A stretch of 64,000 nt of DNA from Phycisphaerales bacterium. Its GTDB lineage: Bacteria; Planctomycetota; Phycisphaerae; UBA1845; UTPLA1. The notes below the pieces were generated by a model. That model saw only the letters and a list, made by a program, of their open reading frames with translations. It had not been told where the DNA came from and did no database searches. Location: positions 744,001 through 808,000 of the forward strand of contig JACKHI010000002.1 of NCBI GenBank assembly GCA_020639075.1. Reading direction: 5' to 3'. A program made the position numbers and the translations under genes. Of the stretch, positions 34,612 through 43,981 are shown piece by piece (position 1 is the first letter of the stretch; every line of letters starts with the position of its first letter).

Positions 34612-35535
34612 ATGACGGTTACAGGAGTCGAATCCGGCGCAATGGGCATAGCACGCACCACGAGAACATGGGGCGAGATGATCAAGTTCTCGCATTCCGT
34701 CTTCGCACTCCCTTTCGCGCTGATCGCCACATTCCTCGCAGCCCGCTCAAATTCCTCGGGGCTCCCGACGCTCGTGCAACTCTCGCTGATCCTCGTCTGT
34801 ATGATCGCCGCGCGCAGCTTTGCAATGACTTTCAACCGGATCGCCGATCGCGCGATCGACGCGCGCAATCCGCGAACGCAGTCCCGTCCGCTTGTAACGG
34901 GCCGGATTACGCCAGCGCAGGCATGGATATTTCTCGTCGCCAGCGCACTGATCCTTGTCGCGGCCTGCGCCGGGTTCTCGATATTCTGCAGCAATCCATG
35001 GCCCCTTTATCTCTGTCTGCCGACCCTCGCGCTGCTCGCCGCGTATTCCTATATGAAGCGCGTCACGACGCTGGCCCACTTCGTGCTCGGTCTGGCGATC
35101 GCATTCGCTCCCACGGCGGCCTGGATTGCGATCAGTCCAAAGACGCTGGGGCTGCCCGCAATCCTGCTGACGGGCTGCGTCCTCTTCTGGATCGCTGGTT
35201 TCGACATCATTTATGCCTGCCAGGACTTCGACGCCGACCGTCGCGAGGGGCTCAAATCCGTCCCGGCCCGCCTCGGTATCGCACGGGCCTTATGGGTGTC
35301 ACGAGCCTGTCATGTCCTGACTGTTGGCCTGCTCACCGCATTCGGCCTCGTCGTCGGTCTCGACTGGCTATTCTGGGCTGCCGCCGGCGTGACTGCCGTC
35401 CTCCTCGTGGCCGAACAGTCAGTCGTCCGGCCGACGGACCTTTCCCGAGTCAACCTTGCGTTTTTCACGCTGAATGGCTGCGTCAGCGTCGTTCTGGGAC
35501 TGGCCACGATCGCCGATATCCTCTGGCTGGGCTGA
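34612..35535 (+). CDS. ubiA: UbiA-family prenyltransferase (quinone biosynthesis)
   Basis: This integral membrane protein transfers a polyprenyl chain onto an aromatic acceptor. It is 307 aa from the ATG at 34612; the ATG at 34642 is also possible, and neither has a strong ribosome binding site. The frame upstream to 34333 overlaps the divergent hydrolase and is ignored. The first Asp-rich motif is NRIADRAIDARNPRT with SRPLVTG following. The second is YACQDFDADRREGLKSVPARLG. Eight or nine hydrophobic segments fit the family. The YACQDFD form and the SRPL motif fit the 4-hydroxybenzoate or futalosine-pathway (MqnP) branch better than chlorophyll or haem O synthases. No other quinone genes are adjacent, so the exact substrate is undecided. 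Confidence 0.88.
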   Translation: MTVTGVESGAMGIARTTRTWGEMIKFSHSVFALPFALIATFLAARSNSSGLPTLVQLSLILVCMIAARSFAMTFNRIADRAIDARNPRTQSRPLVTGRITPAQAWIFLVASALILVAACAGFSIFCSNPWPLYLCLPTLALLAAYSYMKRVTTLAHFVLGLAIAFAPTAAWIAISPKTLGLPAILLTGCVLFWIAGFDIIYACQDFDADRREGLKSVPARLGIARALWVSRACHVLTVGLLTAFGLVVGLDWLFWAAAGVTAVLLVAEQSVVRPTDLSRVNLAFFTLNGCVSVVLGLATIADILWLG

Positions 35536-35676
35536 TAGTCCGGGTGAGCGGTGAACGCGAAATACGGACGCCGAACGACGTTGTTCCCGCTGGCCGCGGG
35601 CCAAGCCGGCAATTCCACGACTGTCCGTTTTCCGGCCGTTGAAACATCTCACAACTGCGGTATAGTTTCTCGGCTC

Positions 35677-36090
35677 ATGCGTCTGAATTCGCGATCCATT
35701 CTGGTTCACACTCTGGCCGCACTGGCGATCGCATCGATCGCCGTCGGGCCCAGTCCCTCGGCTGCCGAGGCGGAAATGACCGCTCGAGTCAAACGGGATC
35801 GAGCCAGCCGCCCGTCGGAGCCGGAGAATTCAGAAACGCAGTTTCCGCGAGATTCGGACTCGGGCGGCAAGCCCGTTCACGCCAGCGACGCTGTCGCCTC
35901 ATTTGTCGCCCCGGCGTCCGCCAAGCCGGCTGACATGCATGGCGGCACGCCCACTTTTGCAACCCACTTGCCTTGTTGGAAGGAAGCGCCCGCTGCCGAT
36001 CGCTCGATCGTCGTCGGCGCGCGACCCGTCGTCGCAAAACGACAATTCGAACGCTCACCACTTCAACCCAATGCGCCTCCCATGGACTGA
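35677..36090 (+). CDS. Hypothetical exported protein
   Basis: This is a 137-aa product from the ATG at 35677 (the frame is open to 35551). Residues 1-30 form a signal-peptide-like segment (RSILVHTLAALAIASIAVG, then PSPSAAEAE). The remainder is Ser/Pro/Ala/Arg-rich, with a low-complexity acidic-basic stretch and no recognisable domain. No strong ribosome binding site precedes the start. The signal-like N-terminus and the position between ubiA and secDF on the same strand make it plausible. A chance GC-rich frame is not excluded. Confidence 0.4.
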   Translation: MRLNSRSILVHTLAALAIASIAVGPSPSAAEAEMTARVKRDRASRPSEPENSETQFPRDSDSGGKPVHASDAVASFVAPASAKPADMHGGTPTFATHLPCWKEAPAADRSIVVGARPVVAKRQFERSPLQPNAPPMD

Positions 36091-36343
36091 CCGCAACGCG
36101 TCGCCTGTGTCCTCAGGTCGGCGTCGTCGTGTCATGTCGAATGTCGGCTTGCCGCCGATGTTCGGCTGGATCGCGATTGCGAGAGAGCCATCCTCGGCCA
36201 TTTGAGAGTTGATGCCATTCAGTCTGATCCCGATAGGTCCGTCGTCCGAACCGCCCTGCAGTGGAGTCTTGCTGCGGAGCCGTGCGTTTGCGCCGATCGA
36301 ATCATCGAAACCGCTTCATTTGAACAACTGTGAGTATTGAATC

Positions 36344-39300
36344 ATGAACGAACGAGATATCTGGTGGAAGATAGTCCTGGTCGCCGTTCTGACGGCGTTG
36401 GCCCTGGCGGCCGTGAATCCGATCGGCGACAAGATCAAGTGGGGCATCGACCTGGCCGGCGGATACAGCCTCATGTACGAGCTGGACAATACCGGCATGG
36501 AAGGCACGGATCGAACCGAGCTGCCACGCCGCGTGATCGAAGTGCTGCAGCGGCGCGTTGACCCGCGCGGCGTCTTCAATCTCGTCTGGCGCCCCGTCGG
36601 CACGAATCGCATCGAGATTCAGATGCCGGCGCCGCCCGAGGGCGAACTCGGACCTCGCAAGGAGCTCGAAGACTATCAGGATCAGCTGCGCGGCACCCTG
36701 TTGCGACGCAATCAGATCGTCGCGGCCATTTCGAGAACACCGGAAGATCGTCCGGCAGCGTTCAAGAATATGTCCGCCGGCATCGAAGGCCGTGAGGCGT
36801 TGTTAGAGGCTGCTGCGAAGGCGTACGACGCCCTGAAAGAGACTCAGGCCGAATACGACGCCCGATCCGCCGAAGCCAAGACGAAAAACCTCACGCGCGA
36901 TGATATCGCCAATTGGTTGAAGCAGCCGGCAGAGCAGCGAGACGCCGGGATCGACGCGATCGCACGGGACGTGCCGACACGCAAGGCGCTTCTTGAGGCC
37001 GTCGCCCGCGCCTGGGACGAACTCGAAGCCGCGAAGGCGCAAAATGAGGCCGCCAAGGCCGCGAATCCTACCGCCACTCAGCCGGCGGTTGACGTGACGG
37101 AACTCGATCGCACCTATCTGCGAGCCGTCGCGAACGTCTTGAGCACCAACATCAACATCGAGACGCAGACGACGGGCGTCAACATCAACACGGTTGTCGA
37201 TAAGGAAGAGGCGCTGGACACCGCCATCGGCGACGTGCTCGCGACGAACGTCGACGTCGGACGTTTGCAGGTGCTCCTGGAAATGGCCCCTGACGGTCCG
37301 GGGCGACAAGAGGGGCTCGACAAGATGATCGCTGCCCATCCGGCCATGGCCGACGTGATCGAGGGCATAATCAAAGCTTCGGACGCTCTTCATACCAATA
37401 AGAGTGGCGAAGGCCGTCTTGACCCCGCTGACCTCCAGCGACTCTTGCGGGGTGCCGGTGTGCTCGAATTCCGAATTCTCCCAAAGCGAACCGCGGAGAA
37501 TCCATTCAAGGAATTCCGCGACATCCTCGCGCAGCGCGGTCCGCGCGCCAGCCTTGGGGAGGATTATGCGTGGTTCGAAATCGAGGATCCGACCGATTTC
37601 CTGAAGGTCCCGCTCGATCAGCTTCAGCGCAGTTTTGAAGCCATCCGCGACAGCAGCATCCATGTCATCGATCGCTTCGGCGATAAATACTACGTCCTCG
37701 CCGACATCGCGCCAGACGCGACGATGATTCACGGCAAGACGGACACAAAGGACTGGTCCCTCAAATCAGCACGATTCACGCGTGACGAAAGCGGTCGCCC
37801 GGCGATCGGGTTTACGCTCGACGAAGTCGGAGGCATCCGGTTCAGACGTCTGACGACGCAGTATCGCGGTGAGCAGCTCTGTATCTTCCTTGATGATCGC
37901 GCCATCAGCAGTGCGAACATCAACTCGCCGATCGGGACCAACGGCATCATCCAGGGCAACTTCACCCCCGATGAAGTCAACGAGATGGTCAAGAAGCTCA
38001 ACGCCGGCAGTCTGCCGCAGAAGCTGAAGGAACCGCCGATCAGTGTCCGAGCGATCGGTCCGACACTCGGTAAGGCCAATCGCACGGCCGGCCTCACGGC
38101 CGCCGTCTGGGGCGGTGGTCTCGTCGCCGTCTTCATGTTGTTCTACTACCTCTATGCGGGCGGCATTGCCGTCATCGCTGTTGCCATCAACATCCTCCTC
38201 ATCGGCGCGATGATGGCCACGCTCGGCGCCACAATGACGCTGCCCGGCATCGCCGGCCTCGTCCTCGCGATCGGTATGGCCGTGGACGCCAACGTTCTGA
38301 TCAACGAGCGAATCCGGGAGGAGACTGCCAAGGGCACCGCCCTGCGAATGGCCATCAAGCTCGGTTACGAACGGGCATTCCGCGCCATTCTCGACTCGAA
38401 TATCACGACCATCCTGACTTGTGTCATTCTGTACATGGTCGGCAGCGAGCAGGTCAAAGGCTTCGGTCTGACCCTCGGCGTCGGCGTCTTCATCAACATC
38501 TTCACCGCGTACTTCGTGACGCGACTGTTCTTCGAATTCATGTCGATGATCAGCATTCCGCGCGAAGTCGTTCGATTCCCGTTCTATACGGCCGCGGCTA
38601 TTGCCGGCGTCGGTCTCGCCTTCATCGGTCTGGCCTATCTGATGAACAAGCCGGAAACGCTGAATGACTCCGTCGCGCGAGGATTCGGTTTTGCGCTCCT
38701 CATCGACGTCGCGCCTGCGATCGTCATCGCCATGGGGCTTATGTATGTGTTCCGAGCGATGCATCACGGCAAGAAAGAGCTGCCGATGATGAAATTCATC
38801 GGTGTGCCGAAGTTCGACTGGGTCGCCAAGCGGCACGTGTTCTACGGCATTTCGGGCGCATTGATCCTGACAGGCGCCGTTGCCGGCTTCAGCCTGAAGC
38901 CGGATCAGATCATGGATATCGAGTTCCTCGGAGGAACTTCGGCCCAGTTTGAACTCGTCAAGGGAAATACCTTTGACGCATCCGCCGATATTCCGGGCCA
39001 GATTACTAAGCGGCTTGACACCGCCGCGCAACATCTCGACGCCTTCGCCGACCAGATGAAGAGTGCGAAGGTTTCGGAGTCTGACGGTGTTGTGACGATC
39101 AACTCGGGCGTGCCCGCCATCCGGCTCGAACCCGTGATACTGGATGAGCTTGGCGATGAACTCAGCGAGGCGGAGCCCTTCCGCTACGTGGACGCCGGCT
39201 CGGGCGAAGTCACGCTGTTCCTCAGAAACAACGTGAGCCTTTCAGGGGCGGACATTACGAAGCGACTTTCCGAGCGACTTCGACGGGCCGCTCTCGCGAT

Positions 39301-40492
39301 CACGGGCGCTCAGGTTCAGACCAACAGCGCCTTTGAGGGTGCCGAGGATGCCGGGCTGTCGTACACCGTTGTGACGCGCGAAACGTCCAAGGAAATCGTC
39401 GTCGCAGCGATCCTCGATCAGATGGAGGACGATCTCGAGATCAAGCCGGCGCTTGCCTTTACGATGGTTCTCGATCCGGAAAGCAAGAGCCCGTATTTCC
39501 CCATCTTCCAGACGGATCCGCGGGCACTCGGCATCCAGCTGAGTGACGAGGCCGCGGCGTCGATCGACCTTACGAGATGGCAGGGCGGTGTGGCGATTGT
39601 CCTGGACAACGTCGAGCCGCCGCAGCCGCTGAGCAAGCTCCGCGATCGACTGAAGGCCATGCGCATGCAGCCGGGTTTTGAGCAGTTCGGCTGGCGCGAA
39701 TCCGACGCCTTCGGCCTTGAGCGAGCGCGAGTCGCCGGCAAGGGCGATGCCGAAGCCTACTCCAAAGTGCTTGTCGTCGTTGCCGATGAGAACATCACGC
39801 TCAGTGCCGGCGACGAAGGCGAGGCGATGTCCATCTGGCAGTCGAACCTCGCCGAACCCGAGGTCGAGCTGATTCAGGCCGCCCTCCAGCGCCAGCAATC
39901 GCTTGAGCAAGTGACCCAGTTCGACAACCAGGTTTCGGGCGAGTCCCAGATTCAGGCCGGCCTGGCCCTGGCGTTGAGCTGGCTCCTGATCATCGTTTTT
40001 GTCTGGATCAGATTCGGAAATGTGCGATGGGGCCTCGCCGCTGTGTCGGCCCTCGTGCACGACGTCTTGATCGCGCTCTCGTTTGTCGCGTTTACCTACT
40101 ATATCGCGCAAAATATGCCTGCCCTCGGCAAGCTGTTGATGATCGATAAGGTATTCCGTATCGACTTGCCGATGGTCGCCGCCTTGTTGACGGTCGTCGG
40201 TTATTCCGTTAACGATACGATCATCGTGTTCGACCGAATTCGGGAGAATCGCGGACGTCAGTCGGAAGTGAGCGTCGACATGGTCAATGAGTCGATCAAC
40301 CAGACGCTGTCCAGAACTGTGTTGACTTTGCTGACGTCGATTATTACCGTTTTCGTGATGTACATTTTCGGTGGCGAAGGCATACACAGCTTCAACTACG
40401 TGTTGCTCGTCGGCCTCCTCATCGGAACCTACAGCTCAGTCGGTATTGCAAGTCAGTTTTTGCTTCGAAGGGCGCTTCTGAAAAAAGACTGA
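36344..40492 (+). CDS. secDF: Fused protein-export membrane protein SecD-SecF with large insertions
   Basis: This protein uses the proton gradient to drive late steps of Sec translocation. It joins both subunits in 1382 aa. SecD half: first transmembrane helix at ~7-25, the D1 motif GIDLAGGY (34-41), periplasmic P1 domain, then five further helices with LAIGMAVDANVLINERIREE. SecF half (from ~830): RHVFYGISG, MDIEFLGGTSAQFEL (equivalent of GIDFTGG), a periplasmic region and four helices ending with VGYSVNDTIIVFDRIREN. Two very large insertions set it apart: ~240 residues of charged helix in P1 (about 120-360) and ~270 residues in the SecF periplasmic loop (about 890-1180). Known SecDF fusions are about 740-1000 aa. 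The yajC gene usually linked to secD is absent. Confidence 0.93.
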   Translation: MNERDIWWKIVLVAVLTALALAAVNPIGDKIKWGIDLAGGYSLMYELDNTGMEGTDRTELPRRVIEVLQRRVDPRGVFNLVWRPVGTNRIEIQMPAPPEGELGPRKELEDYQDQLRGTLLRRNQIVAAISRTPEDRPAAFKNMSAGIEGREALLEAAAKAYDALKETQAEYDARSAEAKTKNLTRDDIANWLKQPAEQRDAGIDAIARDVPTRKALLEAVARAWDELEAAKAQNEAAKAANPTATQPAVDVTELDRTYLRAVANVLSTNINIETQTTGVNINTVVDKEEALDTAIGDVLATNVDVGRLQVLLEMAPDGPGRQEGLDKMIAAHPAMADVIEGIIKASDALHTNKSGEGRLDPADLQRLLRGAGVLEFRILPKRTAENPFKEFRDILAQRGPRASLGEDYAWFEIEDPTDFLKVPLDQLQRSFEAIRDSSIHVIDRFGDKYYVLADIAPDATMIHGKTDTKDWSLKSARFTRDESGRPAIGFTLDEVGGIRFRRLTTQYRGEQLCIFLDDRAISSANINSPIGTNGIIQGNFTPDEVNEMVKKLNAGSLPQKLKEPPISVRAIGPTLGKANRTAGLTAAVWGGGLVAVFMLFYYLYAGGIAVIAVAINILLIGAMMATLGATMTLPGIAGLVLAIGMAVDANVLINERIREETAKGTALRMAIKLGYERAFRAILDSNITTILTCVILYMVGSEQVKGFGLTLGVGVFINIFTAYFVTRLFFEFMSMISIPREVVRFPFYTAAAIAGVGLAFIGLAYLMNKPETLNDSVARGFGFALLIDVAPAIVIAMGLMYVFRAMHHGKKELPMMKFIGVPKFDWVAKRHVFYGISGALILTGAVAGFSLKPDQIMDIEFLGGTSAQFELVKGNTFDASADIPGQITKRLDTAAQHLDAFADQMKSAKVSESDGVVTINSGVPAIRLEPVILDELGDELSEAEPFRYVDAGSGEVTLFLRNNVSLSGADITKRLSERLRRAALAITGAQVQTNSAFEGAEDAGLSYTVVTRETSKEIVVAAILDQMEDDLEIKPALAFTMVLDPESKSPYFPIFQTDPRALGIQLSDEAAASIDLTRWQGGVAIVLDNVEPPQPLSKLRDRLKAMRMQPGFEQFGWRESDAFGLERARVAGKGDAEAYSKVLVVVADENITLSAGDEGEAMSIWQSNLAEPEVELIQAALQRQQSLEQVTQFDNQVSGESQIQAGLALALSWLLIIVFVWIRFGNVRWGLAAVSALVHDVLIALSFVAFTYYIAQNMPALGKLLMIDKVFRIDLPMVAALLTVVGYSVNDTIIVFDRIRENRGRQSEVSVDMVNESINQTLSRTVLTLLTSIITVFVMYIFGGEGIHSFNYVLLVGLLIGTYSSVGIASQFLLRRALLKKD

Positions 40493-40527
40493 TTGTCAGG
40501 GCGGCCACAGACGTCAAGGAGGATGTC

Positions 40528-41805
40528 ATGGGCACGGAAATGCGAATCGGGATCGCGGCGGGATTGGTGATCGTCGCCGCGACGAGTGTGTACTTCATTT
40601 ACGGCAGCGACAGGTCCGACGGCGATCTGTTGCTGACGCCGGAGAAGACCGCGGCGACGACGCCGAAGGCCTCCACGGACAAAAAGAACCCGGCGAAATC
40701 CCCGAGCGTTGCCAAACGCGACCGGAAGACGCCGGGCCAGCGACCCGGCGTGTCGCCGAGCCGCGACGTTCGCGTCGCAGGCTCGACGACGCCGACGCGC
40801 TCGGCCCCGTCCGCGGCGTCCACAGCCTCGCGATCAACGGGTTCGGCCGCGCAGCCGCGCGTCATTCCGCCGTCGTCCGCGTCCCTGGCGCGATCCGCGC
40901 CCGGAGGTGCATCCACACCAATCGTCGCATCCGCTGAACCGTCGTTGTCAACGCCGGCTGGTTCCTCGGCGCAAAACGCCGCAAACAAGTCGCCCCTCGT
41001 CTTGACGAAAACGACTGACACCTGGACGGCGCCAGGGCGAGAGAATACGACTGTGCCGCCGGCGCGAATGCCTGCCGTCGGGAAGGTCGATCCTGCTGCA
41101 AAGCCCATGACAGGCGAGAGCACCGCCGCCGGCATCGCGATCGCAAAGAATGATTCATCCGCGACGCCGATCGCGCGAGTCTCGGACGACAACGCATCGA
41201 ATCCGGCGAAGAGCGATCAGCGCCCCATTCGCGTCGCGGGACGAACAAACGCGTCGATACCCCCGGCCCGATCCGACTCGGACGCAAACAGGACTGCAAA
41301 TCGACGAACCCCGTCCGCATTCAAGCCCGTTGCCGTCGCGCCCGCCTCAGCACCCGAGATCGAGATATGGCCCAAGAAGCATACGATTGCGACGGGCGAC
41401 ACGCTTTCAGACATTTCGATGGAATACTACGGCACCAGCCACCGCTTCGATTTGATCCTGAAAGCGAACCCGGACATCAAGGGCCCGCGCTCGCTGAGAG
41501 TCGGCCGGGAACTCATTATCCCCCGATTCGAAACCTCGGCGGAAACTTCGACCATCGTCAAGTTGTCGAGTATGAACGATGCGCCGGCCGCCCGTTCTTC
41601 GACGGCCAGACGATCCTCGACATCGCCTGTCGTCGTCGCCCCCAAGCGGCGATATTCCGTGCAGAAGGGCGACACGTTCTACAGCATTGCTCGGAAGCTC
41701 TATGGTTCGACGGACCGATGGCAGGATCTGTTCAACGCCAACAAGGCGACGGTCAGTAACCCGTCACGGCTCAGGCCGGGAATGGAGCTCGTGGTTCCCA
41801 ATTGA
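40528..41805 (+). CDS. Membrane-anchored protein with two LysM domains
   Basis: This 425-aa protein starts at the ATG at 40528 with AAGGAGG at good spacing, 35 bases after secDF. It has an N-terminal transmembrane anchor or uncleaved signal (about residues 5-24, IGIAAGLVIVAATSVYFIYG). A long disordered Ala/Ser/Thr/Pro-rich spacer (~35-275) follows. Two LysM domains close the protein: ~282-335 (HTIATGDTLSDISMEYYG, ending LRVGRELIIP) and ~375-425 (YSVQKGDTFYSIARKLYG, ending LRPGMELVVP). LysM binds N-acetylglucosamine polymers, so the protein probably spans the periplasm to peptidoglycan. It lacks a visible catalytic domain. A strong terminator lies ~80 bases downstream, so secDF and this gene may form one transcript. 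Confidence 0.88.
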   Translation: MGTEMRIGIAAGLVIVAATSVYFIYGSDRSDGDLLLTPEKTAATTPKASTDKKNPAKSPSVAKRDRKTPGQRPGVSPSRDVRVAGSTTPTRSAPSAASTASRSTGSAAQPRVIPPSSASLARSAPGGASTPIVASAEPSLSTPAGSSAQNAANKSPLVLTKTTDTWTAPGRENTTVPPARMPAVGKVDPAAKPMTGESTAAGIAIAKNDSSATPIARVSDDNASNPAKSDQRPIRVAGRTNASIPPARSDSDANRTANRRTPSAFKPVAVAPASAPEIEIWPKKHTIATGDTLSDISMEYYGTSHRFDLILKANPDIKGPRSLRVGRELIIPRFETSAETSTIVKLSSMNDAPAARSSTARRSSTSPVVVAPKRRYSVQKGDTFYSIARKLYGSTDRWQDLFNANKATVSNPSRLRPGMELVVPN

Positions 41806-41886
41806 ACCGGTTCGAGCTTCTCAGCGCGGCGCGCGTCAATCGATAGAACGCGGGGCAGTCGAAATCAACAGGCACAAACCAAGACT

Positions 41887-41916
41887 CGCCCGGCTCTTTT
41901 CGAGCCGGGCTTTTTT
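41887..41916 (+). terminator. Rho-independent terminator after the LysM gene
   Basis: A perfect 9-bp GC-rich stem (GCCCGGCTC at 41887-41895 with GAGCCGGGC at 41901-41909), a 5-base loop and a following T run to 41916. This is a textbook intrinsic terminator on the plus strand. Confidence 0.93.
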
Positions 41917-42206
41917 TGTAAATGGGGCACATCCTGTTTGTGTCAGGCCGCATACCGGTGGTTATCGGTATCTTCGGCGAACTTTGCGCACGAGGTGTGA
42001 GCCGACCTAACCCGACGAGCCGATTCCTTCCGAACAACTAATACGCGGATTCCGCGCAAGGACAGGTTCGGGAAGAGCAATTACTGGAACGAGCCCGCCG
42101 CAGGTCCGATGAAGTCCGGGACCAATCGCGTGTTCCGTCGTGGAAGCGCTGAGGCGCGACGCCCGTACCCGGCGCCGAACAGTCAATCGGAGAAGCGAAG
42201 CATCGC
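41917..42206. other. Intergenic region upstream of motA
   Basis: About 290 bases between the terminator and motA hold no gene. A short inverted repeat (TACCG and CGGTA around 41953-41972) is visible. I found no sigma28-type flagellar promoter by eye. Confidence 0.4.
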
Positions 42207-42989
42207 ATGGACATTGGCAGCGTCATCGGACTCGTAGCGGCCTTCGGTCTGCTCTTCTACTCGCTCTTCAGCGGCGCGGACGGCGATTTGGGCGCGTTTC
42301 TCGATATTCCGTCCGTCGCGATGGTTGTCGGCGGCTCAATTTTCGTCACGCTGCTGTCCGTGCGGCTGGAGCGATTCCTCGGGTTCGCCAGCATCGCGAA
42401 AGTCGCCTTCTTTAACCGTGCCGACAAACCCCCCGAGCTGATCAAACAGCTCGTCGCGCTGGCGGACGTCGCCCGCCGCGAGGGGATCCTCTCGCTGCAA
42501 AACTCAATCGCCGACATCAAGGACCCGTTTCTCGCCAACGGCCTCCAGATGGTCGTCGACGGGACGGATGCCGACACCGTCAAAGCCGTGCTCGATATGC
42601 AGGTGGATGCGATCGGCCAGCGGCATTCCGAAGGGAAAACCGTGCCCGACATGCTCGGCAAATACGCGCCGGCGTTCGGGATGGTCGGGACCCTCATCGG
42701 TCTCGTCGTCATGCTCAAGAACATGGACGATCCCACGAAGATCGGTCCTGGTATGGCCGTCGCGCTCCTGACAACGATGTACGGCGCCGTCATTGCGAAC
42801 TTCATCGCGCTCCCTCTCGTGGACAAGTTGGCAGCCAAACACGACGAGGAGGTGCTCTATCTCGAAATTGCCAAGGCCGGAATTCTGGGCCTTCAGGCGG
42901 GCGACAATCCGCGAATGCTCGAGATGAAGCTTGTTGTATTCCTGACGCCCAAGGCAAGAGCCCAGCTCGAAGCCGCCAACAAGGCATAG
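42207..42989 (+). CDS. motA: Flagellar motor stator protein MotA
   Basis: This 260-aa member of the MotA/TolQ/ExbB family is a proton- or ion-channel stator subunit. Four membrane helices are visible: ~3-21, 33-52, ~151-170 (YAPAFGMVGTLIGLVVML) and ~185-205 (VALLTTMYGAVIANFIALPLV). A cytosolic loop between helices 2 and 3 contains the MotA-like series REGILSLQ and a charged helix that would contact FliG. The GMVGTLIGL and TTMYGA motifs are characteristic. The start follows a purine-rich stretch but no strong Shine-Dalgarno. motB begins 21 bases downstream, confirming the pairing. No other flagellar genes are in the window. Confidence 0.93.
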   Translation: MDIGSVIGLVAAFGLLFYSLFSGADGDLGAFLDIPSVAMVVGGSIFVTLLSVRLERFLGFASIAKVAFFNRADKPPELIKQLVALADVARREGILSLQNSIADIKDPFLANGLQMVVDGTDADTVKAVLDMQVDAIGQRHSEGKTVPDMLGKYAPAFGMVGTLIGLVVMLKNMDDPTKIGPGMAVALLTTMYGAVIANFIALPLVDKLAAKHDEEVLYLEIAKAGILGLQAGDNPRMLEMKLVVFLTPKARAQLEAANKA

Positions 42990-43010
42990 CCCTGCAAATC
43001 GGAATCGCAT

Positions 43011-43799
43011 ATGGGCAAGAAATGTAAATGTCCGCCCGCCGGCGCACCGCTCTGGGTCTTGACCTACGGCGACATGATGTCGCTGCTGCTCTGTTTCTTC
43101 ATTCTCCTGGCGGCGATGGCGAACTTCGATGATCGTGACAAGCTCTTCATGGCCGCGCTCGAGTCGATTCGCAAAGCGTTCGGCTCTTCCGGGCAGACGG
43201 GCTACTTTCCGGATGCCGAGGTCGATTTCAAGAGCTTCATGGTCAAATTCGAGACGTTTTACGTCCCGCGGGAAAAGAAGAACTACGGCCACAGCGATGA
43301 GCCGGGACTCGACGGTGAATACTATCGCGTCAAGCGCGTTCGCGACGGCGTCGAACTGACGGTCGGCGGCCCCATCGCGTTTGCCCGATTCAGCGCCGAA
43401 CTGGAGCCCGACGCGGAGCTCTGGCTGGCGAAGCTCGCTGAAGAGCTCAAAGGGAAGCGAAACAAGATCGAGATTCGAGGGCACGCCACGACCGAACCGC
43501 TGCCCCTGGAATCGAAATTCCGGGATCAGATCGACCTCGGATACGCGCGTGCGCGCGCCGTTCGCGACCGCCTTGTGGCCCTCGGCGTCGATCCGCGAGC
43601 GATTCGAGTCTCGTCCGCCGGCGCCTACGAGCCCGTCGTCAAGCAGAACTACAGCGATGACCGGCGCGCCGCGAACCGGCGTGTCGACGTCATGGTTACA
43701 CAGGCCCTGATCTCCGACTACACGGCCGATCCACTCTCCCCGACCGATCTGACGAAGCAGGCGGACGAGTCCATGCCTGCGGCCGCAGCTTCCCCCTGA
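43011..43799 (+). CDS. motB: Flagellar motor stator protein MotB (OmpA-like domain)
   Basis: This 262-aa protein forms the ion channel with MotA and anchors it to peptidoglycan. The short cytosolic N-terminus leads into one membrane helix, WVLTYGDMMSLLLCFFILL (14-32), in which Asp21 is the ion-carrying residue. The C-terminal OmpA-like domain (~120-240) contains IEIRGHATTEP, YARARAVRDRLVALGV and RRAANRRVDVMV, the peptidoglycan-binding elements. The N-terminus is Cys/Lys-rich (MGKKCKC), which is slightly unusual. It follows motA by 21 bases, with no gene of the same strand directly after. Confidence 0.92.
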   Translation: MGKKCKCPPAGAPLWVLTYGDMMSLLLCFFILLAAMANFDDRDKLFMAALESIRKAFGSSGQTGYFPDAEVDFKSFMVKFETFYVPREKKNYGHSDEPGLDGEYYRVKRVRDGVELTVGGPIAFARFSAELEPDAELWLAKLAEELKGKRNKIEIRGHATTEPLPLESKFRDQIDLGYARARAVRDRLVALGVDPRAIRVSSAGAYEPVVKQNYSDDRRAANRRVDVMVTQALISDYTADPLSPTDLTKQADESMPAAAASP

Positions 43800-43981
43800 T
43801 TGTCCCTGTTCGGATTGTCATTGCCCCGAATTTCCGTCCGGCCTTATCCGTTGCGCCGCCCGTTCCCGCGTATCTACTGGGTGCCGAATCCGGTCCAGTC
43901 GCGTTGGGCGAAGCGGACCGGGCGGGATCGCATGGTTACGTGACCGTCGCAGGCAGCACGGTCCAGTCGCAGGAGCAAGTC

